Assembly: GCA_021397835.1 (NCBI GenBank)
Contig: JAJFZO010000878.1
Coordinates: forward strand, 17,814 to 81,813
DNA from: Moringa oleifera
Taxonomy: Eukaryota > Streptophyta > Magnoliopsida > Brassicales > Moringaceae
Direction of reading: 5' to 3'
DNA length: 64,000 nt
The translations under genes and the position numbers were made by a program. A model generated the notes under the pieces. It was not told the origin of the DNA, ran no database searches, and worked only from the letters and a program-made list of their open reading frames with translations. Positions within the stretch are counted from its first letter, which is position 1. Each line of letters starts with the position of its first letter. Shown piece by piece: positions 27,501 to 40,119 of this stretch.

Positions 27501-30500
27501 TGGTCTAATTGATGCAACATTCATGGCATGCTAGCTAGGCACACGTTTGTGGGATAGCAATGAGAATTTGGCTCACTTAGGGTGCCCTTGGCTTGGCTAG
27601 CATGCCCTATGCAGTTGCACACTAGGCCTTGCGCCCATGTCTATCCTCTTAGGGGCAATCGTGGCATGCCTTATATGCCCATGCGACTCCACACTCGCTA
27701 CACACTCATTAGGCCTATGATTAAAAGATAGCGATAAGGGTCTGGCTTGCACGATGGACCCTTAGCTTGGCTGGTACGGTCAATACGGCTACACTAGCCT
27801 TTGGCCCATGCCAAGCCTATTGGAAGTAGCCGTGACTTACCTCATGTGCCCATATACCATGCGATGCAGTGCTCAATGCACGCTCGCTGGGCCCACAATC
27901 GATAAACAATGACGAAGGACTGGCTTACATGGGGCACCTTTTGATTAGCTGGTGCACTCAGTGCGGTTGCACATCAGGCCTTTTTCCCATGCCACTCAAC
28001 TAAGGGCAATCGTAGCCCAATTTTCGTGTCCATTGTCTAGGCAATGCTGCGCTGATGGCACGCTCGCTAGGCATATGATATTGGGACAATATTGAGGGTA
28101 TGGCTTAGATATGATGCCCTTGGCTTGGCTTACGCACCCTATGCGGCCAAATGTAAGGTTTTATTGCCATGTCAAACTTGCTACAGTAGTCATTGCTTAC
28201 CTCTCGTGCCATGGTCGAGGTGATGCTATACTTGTGGTATGCTTACTAAGCACACAATCGAGGGACTGCGATGAAGGTTTGCCTTGTGTGGAGCACCTTT
28301 GCATTGGTTGGCATACCTATGTAGCTGAATGATGGGCCTTCTACTAAAAGTTGTGCTTATTAGCAACAGACATGGCTTAGCTCCCATGCCCATGGGCACC
28401 TTTTAAGGATAGCGACAAAGGAAGGCCAAGCTTGTGAGGGGTGCCCTTAGCTTTGTTAGTGTGTCCTGTGCAACCACACTAGGCATTTTACCCATGCTAA
28501 GCTTGCAGGGGCAGCTGTGGCTCGCCTCTTATGCCTATCGTCTACACTACGTGGCCCTTATGACATGCTCACTAGGCACACAATTGAAGGATAATAATGA
28601 GGGTCTAGCTCGCATGTGATGCCTTTAGCTTACCTAGCGCACCTTGTGCAGACACACGCTAAGTCTTCTACCCATTCCTTTTTTATTGGGGGCCATTGTG
28701 GCTCGCATCCTACCTTTATGGCCTATGCAATGTGATGCCCATGGCGCCTTTATCTTAGCTAGTATGCCTTGTGTAGCCATACACTAAGCCTTCAGCCCAT
28801 GCATCCCTACTGGGGATAGCTGTGGCTCACCTCCCGTTCCATGGCCTAAACAACTTGGCCTTAGGAGATGCAAAGTTCATGGCAAGCTCAATGGGAACAC
28901 ATAAGGTTCTTTCTCACATGGGATGCCCTTAGCTTGGCTTGCATGCCCTGTGCGATCACACATTAGGCCTTTTACCCATGCCGAACCTCTTATAGGTAAC
29001 CATGGCATGCCTTGCGTGCCTTATGCCATGCGATGTGGCGCTCATTACATGCTTGTTAAGCCCACGATTGAAGGAAAGCGACAAGGGTCTCGATTGAGTT
29101 CTGGGCCCTAGGCTTGACTGGTGTGATCAGTGTGGTCGCACACTAGGCCATCCACCCATGTCGAATCAGTTGCGACAGTTGTGACTTTTCTCTTATGCCC
29201 ATGGTCTAAGTGATGTGATGCTCGTGCCACGCTTATTGGGCATACGATATAGGGATAGTAAATTTGGCTTAGGTAGGGTGCCCTTCGCTTGGTTAATGCG
29301 CATTATGCAGCCACACACTAGGTCTTCTGCCCATGCTGTACTTGCTGAGGGCTACCATGGCTTGCCTCTGTACCCACAGTCTAAGCGACGCAATGCTTAT
29401 GGTCGTTCGCTAAGCATAAGATCGAAGGACAGTGATGAAGGTTTTGCTCTCTGGGATGCCTTTGGATTTGTTGGCGTGCCCTATGCGACCGCACGATAAG
29501 CTTCTACCCTTACCAAGCCTATTAGGGGCAAACATGGCTAAGTTCTCGTGCCCATGGTCTAGGCGATGCGAGGCATGCTTGCTAGGCATAATTTCTAAGG
29601 ACAACAACAAGGGTCAAGCTCTTGTGAGTGCTATTGGCTTGGCTGGCGTGCACTATACGATCGCACATTAAGTCTTTCGCCTATGTTAAACTTGTAAGGG
29701 GCAATAGTAGGTTACCTTCCGTGCCTATGGTTGAGGCTACTTGGCCCTCGTGACACATTTGCTGAGCACACGATCGAGGGACAATGACGAGAGTTTGGCT
29801 TATATGAGGTGTCTATGGCAAAGCTGGCGCTCCCCGTGCGGCCACACGCTGGGCCTTTCACCCATGCCTTTCCTACTCTGGGCAGTTGAGGCTCGCCTCC
29901 TGTCCTTATGGTCCAAGCAACGTGACTCTTGTGGCATACTCGGTGGGTTCACTATTACAAAATAGTGATGAGGGTCGGGCTCGCATGGCGCCTTATGCGG
30001 CTGCATGTTGGGCCATTCGCCCATGTTTTGCCTGTTGAAGGCAATCGTGGCTCTCTGTCTGTGGCCATGGTCCATGAGACACGACACTCATGGCACGCTT
30101 GCTTGGCACACTACCGAGAGACTACGATGAGGGTCTGACTTACGTGAGGCACCCTTGTATTAGTTAGCGCATCCTGTGTGGCTACATGCTATGCCTTATG
30201 CCCATGTCATGCCTGGTGAAGGCAACTATGGCTCACCTGCTATGCCTATCGTCCAAGCAATGCTACGCTTATGGCACGCTGGCTTGGCACACTATCGAGG
30301 GACAGCGATGAGGGTCCAACTTGCCTGGGGTGCCCTTGACTTGGCTGGTGCACCTTGTACTCTAGCACGCAGCACCTTCCGCCCATGCGTGCCTGTTGGG
30401 GGTAGCCGTGGCTCACCTCCCGTGGCCATGGCCTAAGCAAAATGACGCTCGTGGCACGCTCACTAGGCACACAATATAAGGACAACAACGAGAGTCTGGC

Positions 30501-30535
30501 TGGTGTAGGCACCTTTACCTTGGTTGACGTGCTTG
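24536..30535 (+). repeat. Tandem array 4, right part, about 33 units
   Basis: Continuation of the plus-strand array after the CACTA insert. The block CACGATCGAGGGACAATGACGAG recurs with a spacing of about 159-182 bp (for instance 29769, 29950, 30109, 30289, 30470). Its right end is the reverse complement of the starts of arrays 2 and 3. Open frames such as 30176-30436 show the 60-residue rhythm of the repeat and are not genes. Confidence 0.85.
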
Positions 30536-32587
30536 TAGTTACTTTTTTATTTTTTTCGAATTATTATATTTTATATTTTATTTTTATTTTATCTGATTTT
30601 TTTTATTTTTTATGATTTTCTTTGATATATTTTATGTTTTATTTTTTTTTATCTTTTGTAGTTACTTTGGATTTTTAAATTTATTTTTATTTTGTCAGGT
30701 ATTTTTAATTTTTTACTAATTTTTTTAGTAATTTTATTTTTAATTAAAAATTATATTGAGTTACAATTTTGTCATTGTTTTTATTACGTTTTCTTTTATT
30801 TGGAATAAGTATTTATATGAGTTTTCATTCGATATTTCATTAAATTATGATTTATTATTACTTTTTTTTTGTTGGTAACATTTAAAAATTTTGGTTAAAA
30901 TTTGTCTACTATGATTATTAGATATTATTGTTAATTTTGATCTTTTTGTGAATATTTTGTTATGTAATAATAATTTTTTATAAATAATTTTTTAAAAAAT
31001 TATTTAATATAAATTAATTATTAAATTATATTAATCAATATTATTTTTAAATATTTTTGTAACTTTGTGATTTTCACTTGTGTTTTTAATTTTCAAATTT
31101 TTTTGTGAAACTTTTTATTTGTAAATAATTTTTGAGTTTTAAATTATTTATTTTTTTATTAAATTAATTATTTTATAATTTTTATATTTTAAAATTAAAA
31201 GTTATGTTAATTTTAAATAATAATATTATTATTATTAATTAATAAATTATTATTTTTATTTGAATGAAAAACCATACATATTTTATGCATGTTTTCAAAA
31301 TACGACAGTTGATAGCTATTCAAACAATAAAGTTCATGCCTTTAGCACTTTCTTCCTCTTCCTCTTCTTTCTGTCCCTTCTCTCTCAAACTACTTCTTTC
31401 TTCAGAAAGCAGATCAAATAAAAACCTTCATATTTGAAGAAAAAACAGAGAAACAAGGAAAGATTTCAAACTAAACTATCCAAAAATCAGGATATGGCAT
31501 AGACCTACTGTGCTATACTAGCAAAGTTTCAACAAAACAAGATAGTTAGCTTTTGCTACTAAGAGATAGGTTTGGGAATTAGGTCTTTAATTCATGGAAT
31601 TCGTGCTATACTAGCAGAGGTTCAACGAAACGAGATAGGCAGCTTTCGTTAATGAGAGACGGGTTTGGGATTAGGTCTTCTAATTCATGGAATTTATTTT
31701 TTTATTTTTAGTTTATTTTTGAAAGCAGCTGATTAGTAATTCATGTGTGCTCTTATGGGAGTTGACCCCATCATATGAGTTTTTTTTTTTCTTTCCTTGT
31801 TTTAATCAAAGAAAAAAGATGATTGAGGCTAAGTCATCTTCCCTATTAAGGCTTCCTAATCTAACGAACTCCTGGGCGTAGCTATCTGTCTTGGTTGACC
31901 TTACAACCGAGCAAGGACTTGCCCTGAAGATGATCTATTCAAGCTTGATATATAGAAAACTAGATAGATTATGTTAAGCAAAGAAAATAGGTGTCTTAGC
32001 ACACAACTTACCCTAGAATGCATGAGAACTAGATATACTGACTATGTTCCAAAGACAAAAGAGAAAAATCTTTTTTTTTTTTTTAGAAGTGATCGATATA
32101 AAATTAAAAGCAGGTGAGGTCAAGCCTTGGAATTGAGCACACTTTGCTTACCAAAATCAGCTTCCTCCTCAATAGAAGATAAAAAAATCAATTGTTCATT
32201 AATAATAAGATCTTGAATCTTTAAATTGTTAATAAATTGCCCTTCAATCCTCATGATTTGGATTTGAATCATTTAAAAAAATGTAAAATGCAATCCGTAT
32301 AGAAAGATTAATACTTCTTAGGCAGAATCAAAAGATTGTCAATCAACTAAAAATTCTGAGTACCAAACTTTTTAGAATGGAGATTACAAATATTTTATCA
32401 AAATCATATCCTAAAACTTGCAACGTAAAGACTCAACCGAGTACATGTTACAACAAAATCCATATATGCAAGCCATGTAGAATATTGCTTACCTAAGTTT
32501 AAACAAGTTTTAGTTAGAGCTTGTTCCTCGGTTCCTAAGAGCTCTTAGCTTAACAAAATAACATCCAAGCATTCCTAAAAACCACTA
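30536..32587 (-). repeat. Copy C (inverted) of the AT-rich and non-coding segment
   Basis: Reverse complement of about 7181-9180: an AT-rich block next to the array, then the stretch with doubled AGGTTCAACGAAACGAGATAG-like sequences at about 31530 and 31620, then the 3' flank of the RNase H-type pseudogene. No separate gene is seen. Confidence 0.75.
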
Positions 32588-35500
32588 TTACCATATGATA
32601 TCAACAGAAGGAATGTTGTGCCCTATGACACTATGCTTCCTGTCACAGACCTCTTCAACTTGACCATCTACATCTGCATCAGCAGATAAGAAACACCATA
32701 AACCATGAAAACTAAACAATTAAACGAACATTAAAGGTCTTCACCCTTAAGATTGATAGCTAGATTTTCTTGAGCATCAACATTAAAGTTCCACTCCTTG
32801 AAAACAAACAAGCACGTGTTACTTGCAACCATAAAATTTGTGTGGATGCACACTCTTAGTTACAGAATTATAACCTACAAAGTGATTAGTTCAGTCATCT
32901 ATAAAATAATTCAGGCCCACAAAGCATAATGATATGTAAATAAAATTAGAAGAAAATGTTCATAAATATTTTGTAAGTGATTATAATTTGCATTTACCCT
33001 CTCAACACATTTGATTTGGAAGGATACAAACTTGTCCTTGAGCTCCTTTGCTTCTTTACACAAGTCAGCCATATTCTAGTCCTTGGTCTTCCATACAGCC
33101 CCTAGATCTGTTCCACAAGGAATACCTAGGACAAAATAGTAATACAGCAGAATAAAAAGAACATGCAAAGATAATTTTTACAAATTAAAATAGGGACTAC
33201 AATTAAGAGCTAAAAATTCAACACCATCCATCCATAATAAATGGAACTTCTGATATTTAGATGCATGTTTGTGTCTTATATGCATCTTTGAATCTATAAT
33301 TACTGTGAACCAAAAAAGACATAAAAGATGAAATGCCCTTCTCCCTCTAAAATCTTCTCATATGCATATTCAGCATGTGATGACACCTAGGTTTGGCACA
33401 AATAAGTTTGATTTTTTATCTTATTTTTCAGTTTCTCAAATCTTCTCTTTTTGGCTTTTATTTTTTTTTTCACTTCTTCGTTTCACTGTACTTCTTTTTC
33501 CTCATTTTGCCTTAAACTTGCTTAGGGTAAAGTCACTTTTGCGTGCTCAACTTTGCTTTTTCTGTTTTCAACATTAAAACAAAAAAATATTAAAAGTAAG
33601 ATGAACAGGTGTCACAAGATAAAAGTACCCAACCTGCATACAAATAAATTTAGAGTCTTTTTGCGCACGAATGTGTTTAAATCCTTTCTTAATAGCATAC
33701 TTCGTTCCTAAAATGACAGCTTGAAATTCAGTAACATTATTTGTTATGATGCCCACTCTTCACGCAATCGATAGACCTATCAACACCTAATGTCAGATAA
33801 AGCTTCATTTATCAAAGGACATTATAACCTAAGAGTGCACCTAAAGCAACTTCATACAATACTTCCATCTTCGACCCATAGAATAGCTCCTACACCAACT
33901 TGTCCAGGATTCCCTTTTGAGGCACCATCATGCACAAGAATACAGGATTGATGTGAATAGACATAAAATCATTTTAATTTATATCACAATTAACTTAATC
34001 TACATATTATATCATCCCATACGATGTTTGCTTACAAAAAAAGATCAGGAATATCAACACACACACTGTAACACAGTTACAAGTAGAAAAGCTAGCATCA
34101 AGGTATGAAAATCCAAAAGTTTACACCACAATCCAATATAAGAAACCTGAATTTGTGAGATACAGATAAAATATTTTAATTCATCAACTTCTATTGAAAT
34201 GATAGTAATTACCATAAAAAAGAAAAAAAAATCCAATGGATACATATTTTAATGAGTAATTAGAATAAAAATAGGTACTAGGGTTTTATGATAGCAGATA
34301 CACACAAATAGACATTATTTAACAATGATAGCAGTTAAATCCAATAGTAGTACTCGAGGTGACATTGCCATGAAAAATGGTTAGTATCAATGATGTAAAC
34401 TCACATAATTGGAAGAAACTACTTCAGGCCAAATAGAATTACCTACTTTTGAATATTTCTTTAAAGAATTTGTTGAAAATGAAAGTTGATCCACTAGCAC
34501 CTCGTAAAATAGTAGACATAAGTGAGAAATTACTGCTAAAAACAATATAGTTATTTAATTAGTTGCCCAGGTAGAAAGGAAGTGGAAAAAGCAAATAAGC
34601 CAGTAAATATCATCCATGTTGTTTAAAAATTAAGATGCAATGGTACAATCCTAATATTACAAGTTATTTAGCTAATGAGATAATCACAACAAAAGTTTAC
34701 TACTCCAGTTAAAAGAAGATTACTTCACAATAATTTTTAAAATGTTTATCTAGTTTCAAACTAATTAATACATGGGTAGAACAGGATAAACATATCAAGA
34801 TTGGTATTTGACGGGACTGCAAGTTATTCATTTGAAGGAAAGTTCATAAATCCAATGTGTTCATAAAGTGTTGTGTATGTACACACATTTACTATGATTC
34901 TCAACTCACAAAAAAATTTGGTTCAATCATTTGATGCGATCTCTTAGGAGAATCTTTATTAAACATTTTTCCCTTCAAGGAAGATAGTTGCTGACCAAAA
35001 CAAAACAAAAAAGAAACACAATCGATATAAAAGATAATTCTTTTATCATTCATTGGTTGCTTGAACTCCTAAAATAATCTATGTTGTTGAAGGAAAATAC
35101 ATAACCAAATGATTCAACATCATGCTCAATGAATAAATAGTTGGGAAATGCTAAAAACTCTGCAATATCATAGGCTATATGTCAAAAACATATGTACTTT
35201 AAAATTTTAATTATTAAAAAGAAAATATCAATGGAGGCAAAATTTCAAGCCAAGATGTAGGTCGGAAGGAAAGAATCTAGCCATTTGTTAGCAACTGCTC
35301 TTGAGCACTGAAAAATCAATATTCAACCTAGGAGATCAATCTTCTCAAGTTTCTTATTTCTTTTCCTGTAAGGAATGGATGAACTACGTTTAACCTAAAA
35401 TGGGCAAGGAACAGGTTTGCCAAACACATCATCTTTAACATAACTGGCATTGATAAAATAGGCAGCATTCTTAAGCCCATGAAAGGGAAGGAACTCCTCA

Positions 35501-35935
35501 GCCTCTAAAGGCAAATCATACCCCTTGTATACACATGTAGAAGGATTAGACACCTATATCGGCAAAAGACATTCGCATTTAGCAGAAAAAAGATATAAAC
35601 TAATAAGAATTCTATTAATATATATCTCTTAGATGTTTTACCTATATGCATTGCCAACGCAATAATTAAAGCCATATTTTATCCTGACTTAAGTCACAAA
35701 AACCCACACAAAAAAAGAAGAAAAAAAGCAATAGAAATCCCGTATGGAAATAGTTGCTAAAGATAAAAAGTAAACTCATGAAAGTATTAGCATCATAAAT
35801 ATTTCTCTTTCAAAAGAAAAAAGTCAAAAAAGGATTACAGATGATCCACTTATGCTTAGCAATCGCTTAAGCTCTTGTACATGCTATAATATCTCCCTTC
35901 TTAACAAAATAAAATGCATCTTTCTCTTCCTCCAT
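32588..35935 (-). pseudogene. Viroplasmin-domain/RNase H-type host gene, decayed
   Basis: Plant nuclear gene of the family that joins an N-terminal viroplasmin-like (RNase H1 hybrid-binding) fold to an RNase H domain, which would cut RNA in RNA-DNA hybrids. Exons read on the minus strand: 35935-35839 (starts M-E-E-E-K-D-A-F-Y), 35553-35395 (Y-K-G-Y-D-L-P-L-E-A-E-E, then H-G-L-K-N-A), about 33955-33858 (D-G-A-S-K-G-N-P-G), 33776-33634 (N-N-V-T-E-F-Q-A-V and D-S-K), 33107-32998, 32796-32745 (D-A-Q-E-N-L-A-I) and 32667-32588. Introns have GT-AG ends. The four RNase H acidic residues are still encoded. Damage: a frame break and two stops in exon 1, TAG as the last codon of exon 2, a one-base loss near 33760, a stop plus two extra bases near 33095, and no clear linker exon between 35390 and 33960. 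Several stops replace family glutamines by C-to-T change. Confidence 0.85.
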
Positions 35936-36229
35936 TAAAGGTACAGAATTTCAATGTCATAACCTAACTCTATATATAGCAAAATTAGAGATGATGACCA
36001 CAAAAACCCAATAACATAAAATGAAAAAATTGAAATAGTGACGAAGAGAAACTAAATAGGGAAGTTCAAGCAAGTTACTATATCTGAAAGAAAGAGAAGT
36101 GAGTGACTAAAGTATGAGAGAAAGAGAAATAAAAAGGGGGAGAAGTCTCTGCTAGTATTCAGCCACTTCCCTATTGATGTACAATTATCACCATGAGTGA
36201 TTGAAGAGACAAGACACAAATATGAGGGC

Positions 36230-36241
36230 TTTGGCGGGAAA
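36230..36241 (+). promoter_or_regulatory. E2F-type site upstream of the RNase H pseudogene
   Basis: TTTGGCGGGAAA is a textbook E2F/DP binding site. It lies about 295 bp upstream of the ATG at 35935 of the minus-strand pseudogene. Such sites drive S-phase expression in plants, which would fit an enzyme acting on RNA-DNA hybrids. The link is inferred from position only. Confidence 0.55.
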
Positions 36242-37459
36242 GGTGAAATGGAAAGGATAGATCCTAGGGCTGTTTGTCATTAGTTATATAGCTTACTTCC
36301 AAAATGGACCGATTCTAAAATTTTTTGGACTTGAACAAATCGCAATCGATTTTATTTTAATTTGATTTTTTATTTTTAATTTATTATTAATTTAATAAAT
36401 TATAAAAGTATAATTTTATAATTTTTATTAGAATATAGGTGAGCAAAAGATCCATTTCTTTTGGTTACGTGACAAAGCCTATTTAGCTGGGTAAGTACAA
36501 ATTTCTCATCCACTCTTAGTGAAACATCAAGATTTTTAATTCTCTTTTCGTGTGTAATAATTGGAATACGACAAAGTACTTAAGGCTTTTATTCTTTGTT
36601 TCAAAGCCAAATATAGAAATAAAAATCCTCTTAAGAATTTCAGTTATGATGAGTTTATGAAAAAAATGATGACAATGGTTACTTAGAGGCAACTATTCAA
36701 AGGGAATTAAGATATTATTGATTTTACAATATATACTAATAAGTGATAATTTAATAAAATTAATGATTAAAATTTTATATATTTCTTTTTATTATATTAA
36801 TATAATAAATTATGAAGAAAGTCTATAATTTCTTTTTTTACAAATAACCATAAGTTTAATAGTGGATCCTTTTCAAGTTGAAAAGGTTAACGAAAAAATT
36901 TTGAATCCATCAGAAATGAAGAATATTCTCTTCACATTCCATTAATCCTTTAAACTAGACAAGTATATAGCCTCTTTTATGCTATCTAAGTAAAATTATG
37001 AATGGACAAATTGAACCAAACATCATATTTGTAACTAAGAGACATTACATTTTGAAGATACAAATTCTTTTGTTAACACTACCCAATGATCATGACCAAC
37101 AGTGGCAGTGGCATCTTATCAGGCAAGCACCCAATGGAGGATGAAAAAGCTAATACATGTATTAGTACTGGTGACATGTTATAAAGTAAGCACCCAACAC
37201 GATGGAAAAGCTAATATCTGTATTAGTGAATCTGTACTGTGGTGTTGTTTGCTCCTTAGGTAACTTGCTCTCATATCATGTGTATGCATTCTAATTTTTT
37301 GAAAATCCTTCTTTGCAGAAAATGGGGCTAAATGGTGGAATTCTTCTTTTTGAAAGAATGAAATAGCTATCCTTAAAACTTCATGTTCAATGATATGATG
37401 ATGTGACCGAGGCATGTAAGAAGAGAACATCACTAGAATATGTGCCAAATTTGGTGGGG
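36242..37459. other. Intergenic AT-rich spacer
   Basis: Lies between the 5' side of the RNase H pseudogene and the 3' end of the ankyrin gene, both on the minus strand. It contains a perfect 16-nt palindrome CTAATACATGTATTAG at 37150-37165, within one of two related blocks starting AAGCACCCAA at about 37125 and 37189. No gene is recognised. The 94-codon frame at 37179-37463 overlaps the 3' end of the ankyrin gene and is not conserved-looking. Confidence 0.5.
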
Positions 37460-40060
37460 TCATTGCTCATGCAAATCTCTATTAGCTGGTACAATCTTCA
37501 ACAATTTTATAAGGTCAAAAGACTTGAAGTCTCTCCCATAATACAAGCTCAAATCCAAGGGTGTTTTCCCATCTTGAAACATAGCAAGCAGATCACTATC
37601 AGATTCTAACTAAAATTTATCGAAAGATAGTCTACTTCAATTCTCTCTCGCCTTCACTAAGAGATAGCTTTTGAATGCAAAAACATTTTCAAATTTAGGT
37701 GAGAAAAGTAGTCGTGTCCTTGCTTCATGTTTTTGTAAATACACCTTGTCAACTTACGGCTAGCGAAACATATATTTGGAAAGAGGGTTTTCTCTTTTTT
37801 TATTACTATTATTTTTTCTTCTTTGGTTGAGGAAGGGATTATTAAAACGCAACAGATAGTGTATCTATGAATAAGAAAGAAGTATGATGACTATTATCTA
37901 TCTCACATGTGCTAAATGGAGAGCATAGCTCAAACAGAAGATGAGTAGTAACCATTGGAGTTACCAGTGCTAAAGGAAGATAATAAATATGAATGAAATT
38001 ATTGCTACAAACGAAATAATAAAATCATTACTACATAGATTTTATAAACTATGAAAGGATAGGAGAGCTTGGTATGTTTACAATTTTGCTTTGAAATGCC
38101 ATTACCTTGTTTTTTCTAGTCTTATCTACGCTATTAATTAATAAGACTTTAGTTATATGCTTGTTTCTACTTTGTACAGCAGCATGCAATGGGGTCCATC
38201 CTTCTTGTAATAAGGAGGGGATAGAAGACTTACTGAGAATCAAAACTATATGAACTATAAAATCAAGAAAATTAAAAGGTCACTTACATTAGCAGCAACA
38301 TTGACATCAACTTTGTATTTGATCAATAATTTCAAGGCCTGCATAGCACCAACTAGAACAGCATAATGAAGTGAACTAGCTCCATCCTTTTATCAAGATA
38401 CATAAATAAAAGGAAGTACATTAGAAAAATCAGCTTAGAGAAAGGGATTTTGGAAGCTGGGATAGATTTATAATAATAAATAAAGTAACATTACTTGATC
38501 CTTGACATGTGGACTTGCACCTTTTCTTAAAAGATGACTTATTATAGCCTCTTTTTGCCAACAATTGCTTTATGAAGAGCTGTGAAACCATCCTATTTCA
38601 CCATATTAAAGAGTAGACGATAATCCAAGTGAAAATAGCAAATATAACATCAGACATCAAGTTTCAATATAAAGAGAAATAACCTTATCAATCGCATCAA
38701 TGTCAAGTCCGCTTTCAAGTAGGTTGTCCATGAAAGGAATCTCCCGTAATAGTGCAATAATCTGAAGTGCTTCCATTTTGCCTGAATATTAAAGTTGAAA
38801 TTAATCAAAAGGCAAAAATGAGAATCCCTCAATTGCAAGAATATCTATGATTTATAAGGTTTTGAATGGCTGCAATGAATAGAAATAGTTTTGTTCATGT
38901 TCTTAGCGAGTATAAAAGACTAGAAGCAATAACAGGCTAAAAAATCCCATGTTGCATACTAAAAAAAGCTTTTATATGAACAATACACTCTTAAAAGTAT
39001 TCTTACTGTTGATATCTTATCTACATCGGGAGTGCATTCTATTATAGAATTGCTCTTTCTTTTGGCCCCGAAAGCTACTCAATCTCTGCAATGATCAAAG
39101 AACACAAATACCTTGGGTTGATTTTTATCTAGGACAGAGTGAACAAAAGAGAGAAACAACTCAATGAATGCATAAAAAACTGGTTCGTCAAAACATGAAC
39201 TAAAGATAAACAACTTAACAAATGAATTAAAGTTAGCAACATAGTTGTAATTATGAAGTGTAAGGTAGACAGTGCAGTTTGTTATAGATCTTAAACACAC
39301 TTGGTCATGGCCAGAGGTAAGTTCTATGAAGATCAATAAAATAATTAAAATACTAATCCCTTACAAATTAAAGTAGAGGAATAAGTTGAGTATAGCAAAC
39401 CCATAAATAGAAGGCTTCATAATCTTCTTTAAAGCAAAAAAAAAAAAAAAATCAATCTTTCTTTTCCATGTTAGATGGTGAACAATGAACCTTTCATTTT
39501 GAAATGATAAAATTCAAGTTAATATTCGTTTCATCATGCCAACGTCTATTAGAAAGATTAAAATGTGACATAAGAAAAGAATATAAGATATAAAAACCTT
39601 GTGCAAGCTCTTCCTCACACTGGTTTACGGTTCGCTCTTTGACACTAATGGCCATAGCGAAGCATCTATTCCTCATCTTCCTCCCAATCACTTTAGAGAT
39701 CCATGTCATTTATTGCCTCTTCCTCATCTTCTTCATCATATTCACCACCACTTCCATCATCGAGATCTTCCAAAAATACCTCGTGGGTTTGCAAGGATGA
39801 TACTCTATCTTTTGGCTCAACTACATAAGTCCTCACATTTGATTCCCTCCCGGTAACAAACAAACCTAATTTTTCTCTTTTTCAACCATCCAAAACTTTG
39901 CAAATATCATTGCCAAAACTCACAGGTGAACCAAGAACTATAACAATGGTTGTGGTCGAACAAGATAACAATTTGAGGAGAAAGCTGGTCTAATCCACAT
40001 TTACCAACTCTCAAACTTTGAAGCCACTGATAGCATGCCCAAGCAAGTGCTAATATTAGC
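37460..40060 (-). pseudogene. Ankyrin-repeat protein of the EMB506/AKRP type, probably decayed
   Basis: The family is plastid-targeted ankyrin proteins needed for chloroplast and embryo development (known for Arabidopsis EMB506 and AKRP; assignment here is by resemblance). Exons on the minus strand: an acidic exon about 39858-39598 (E-D-L-D-D-G, then many D and E), 38781-38684 (F-M-D-N-L-L-E-S-G-L-D-I-D-A-I-D-K), 38592-38495 (G-F-T-A-L-H-K-A-I-V-G-K-K), 38386-38288 (L-H-Y-A-V, D-V-N-V), about 38204-38106 (G-W-T-P-L-H-A-A-V-Q) and 37572-37460 (G-K-T-P-L-D-L-S-L, stop TGA). Together they give four ankyrin repeats. Damage: one base is missing after G-K-K in the first repeat (about 38550), a TAA interrupts the acidic exon, and two splice joins do not keep frame. 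The N-terminal exon, where a transit peptide would sit, cannot be read confidently. The 3' end is clear and the 5' end is approximate. Confidence 0.75.
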
Positions 40061-40119
40061 AGGATAAATAGCAATGAAGGTAGACCTCTATTGGGTTTCT
40101 TCCTGGTGCTTCTTGGGTC

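Noticed and set aside
1066..30535. Functional centromere based on a ~180-bp satellite
   Set aside because: Units are highly diverged, switch direction and are copied with a gene fragment. Active centromere satellites are usually homogeneous; nothing here shows centromere function.
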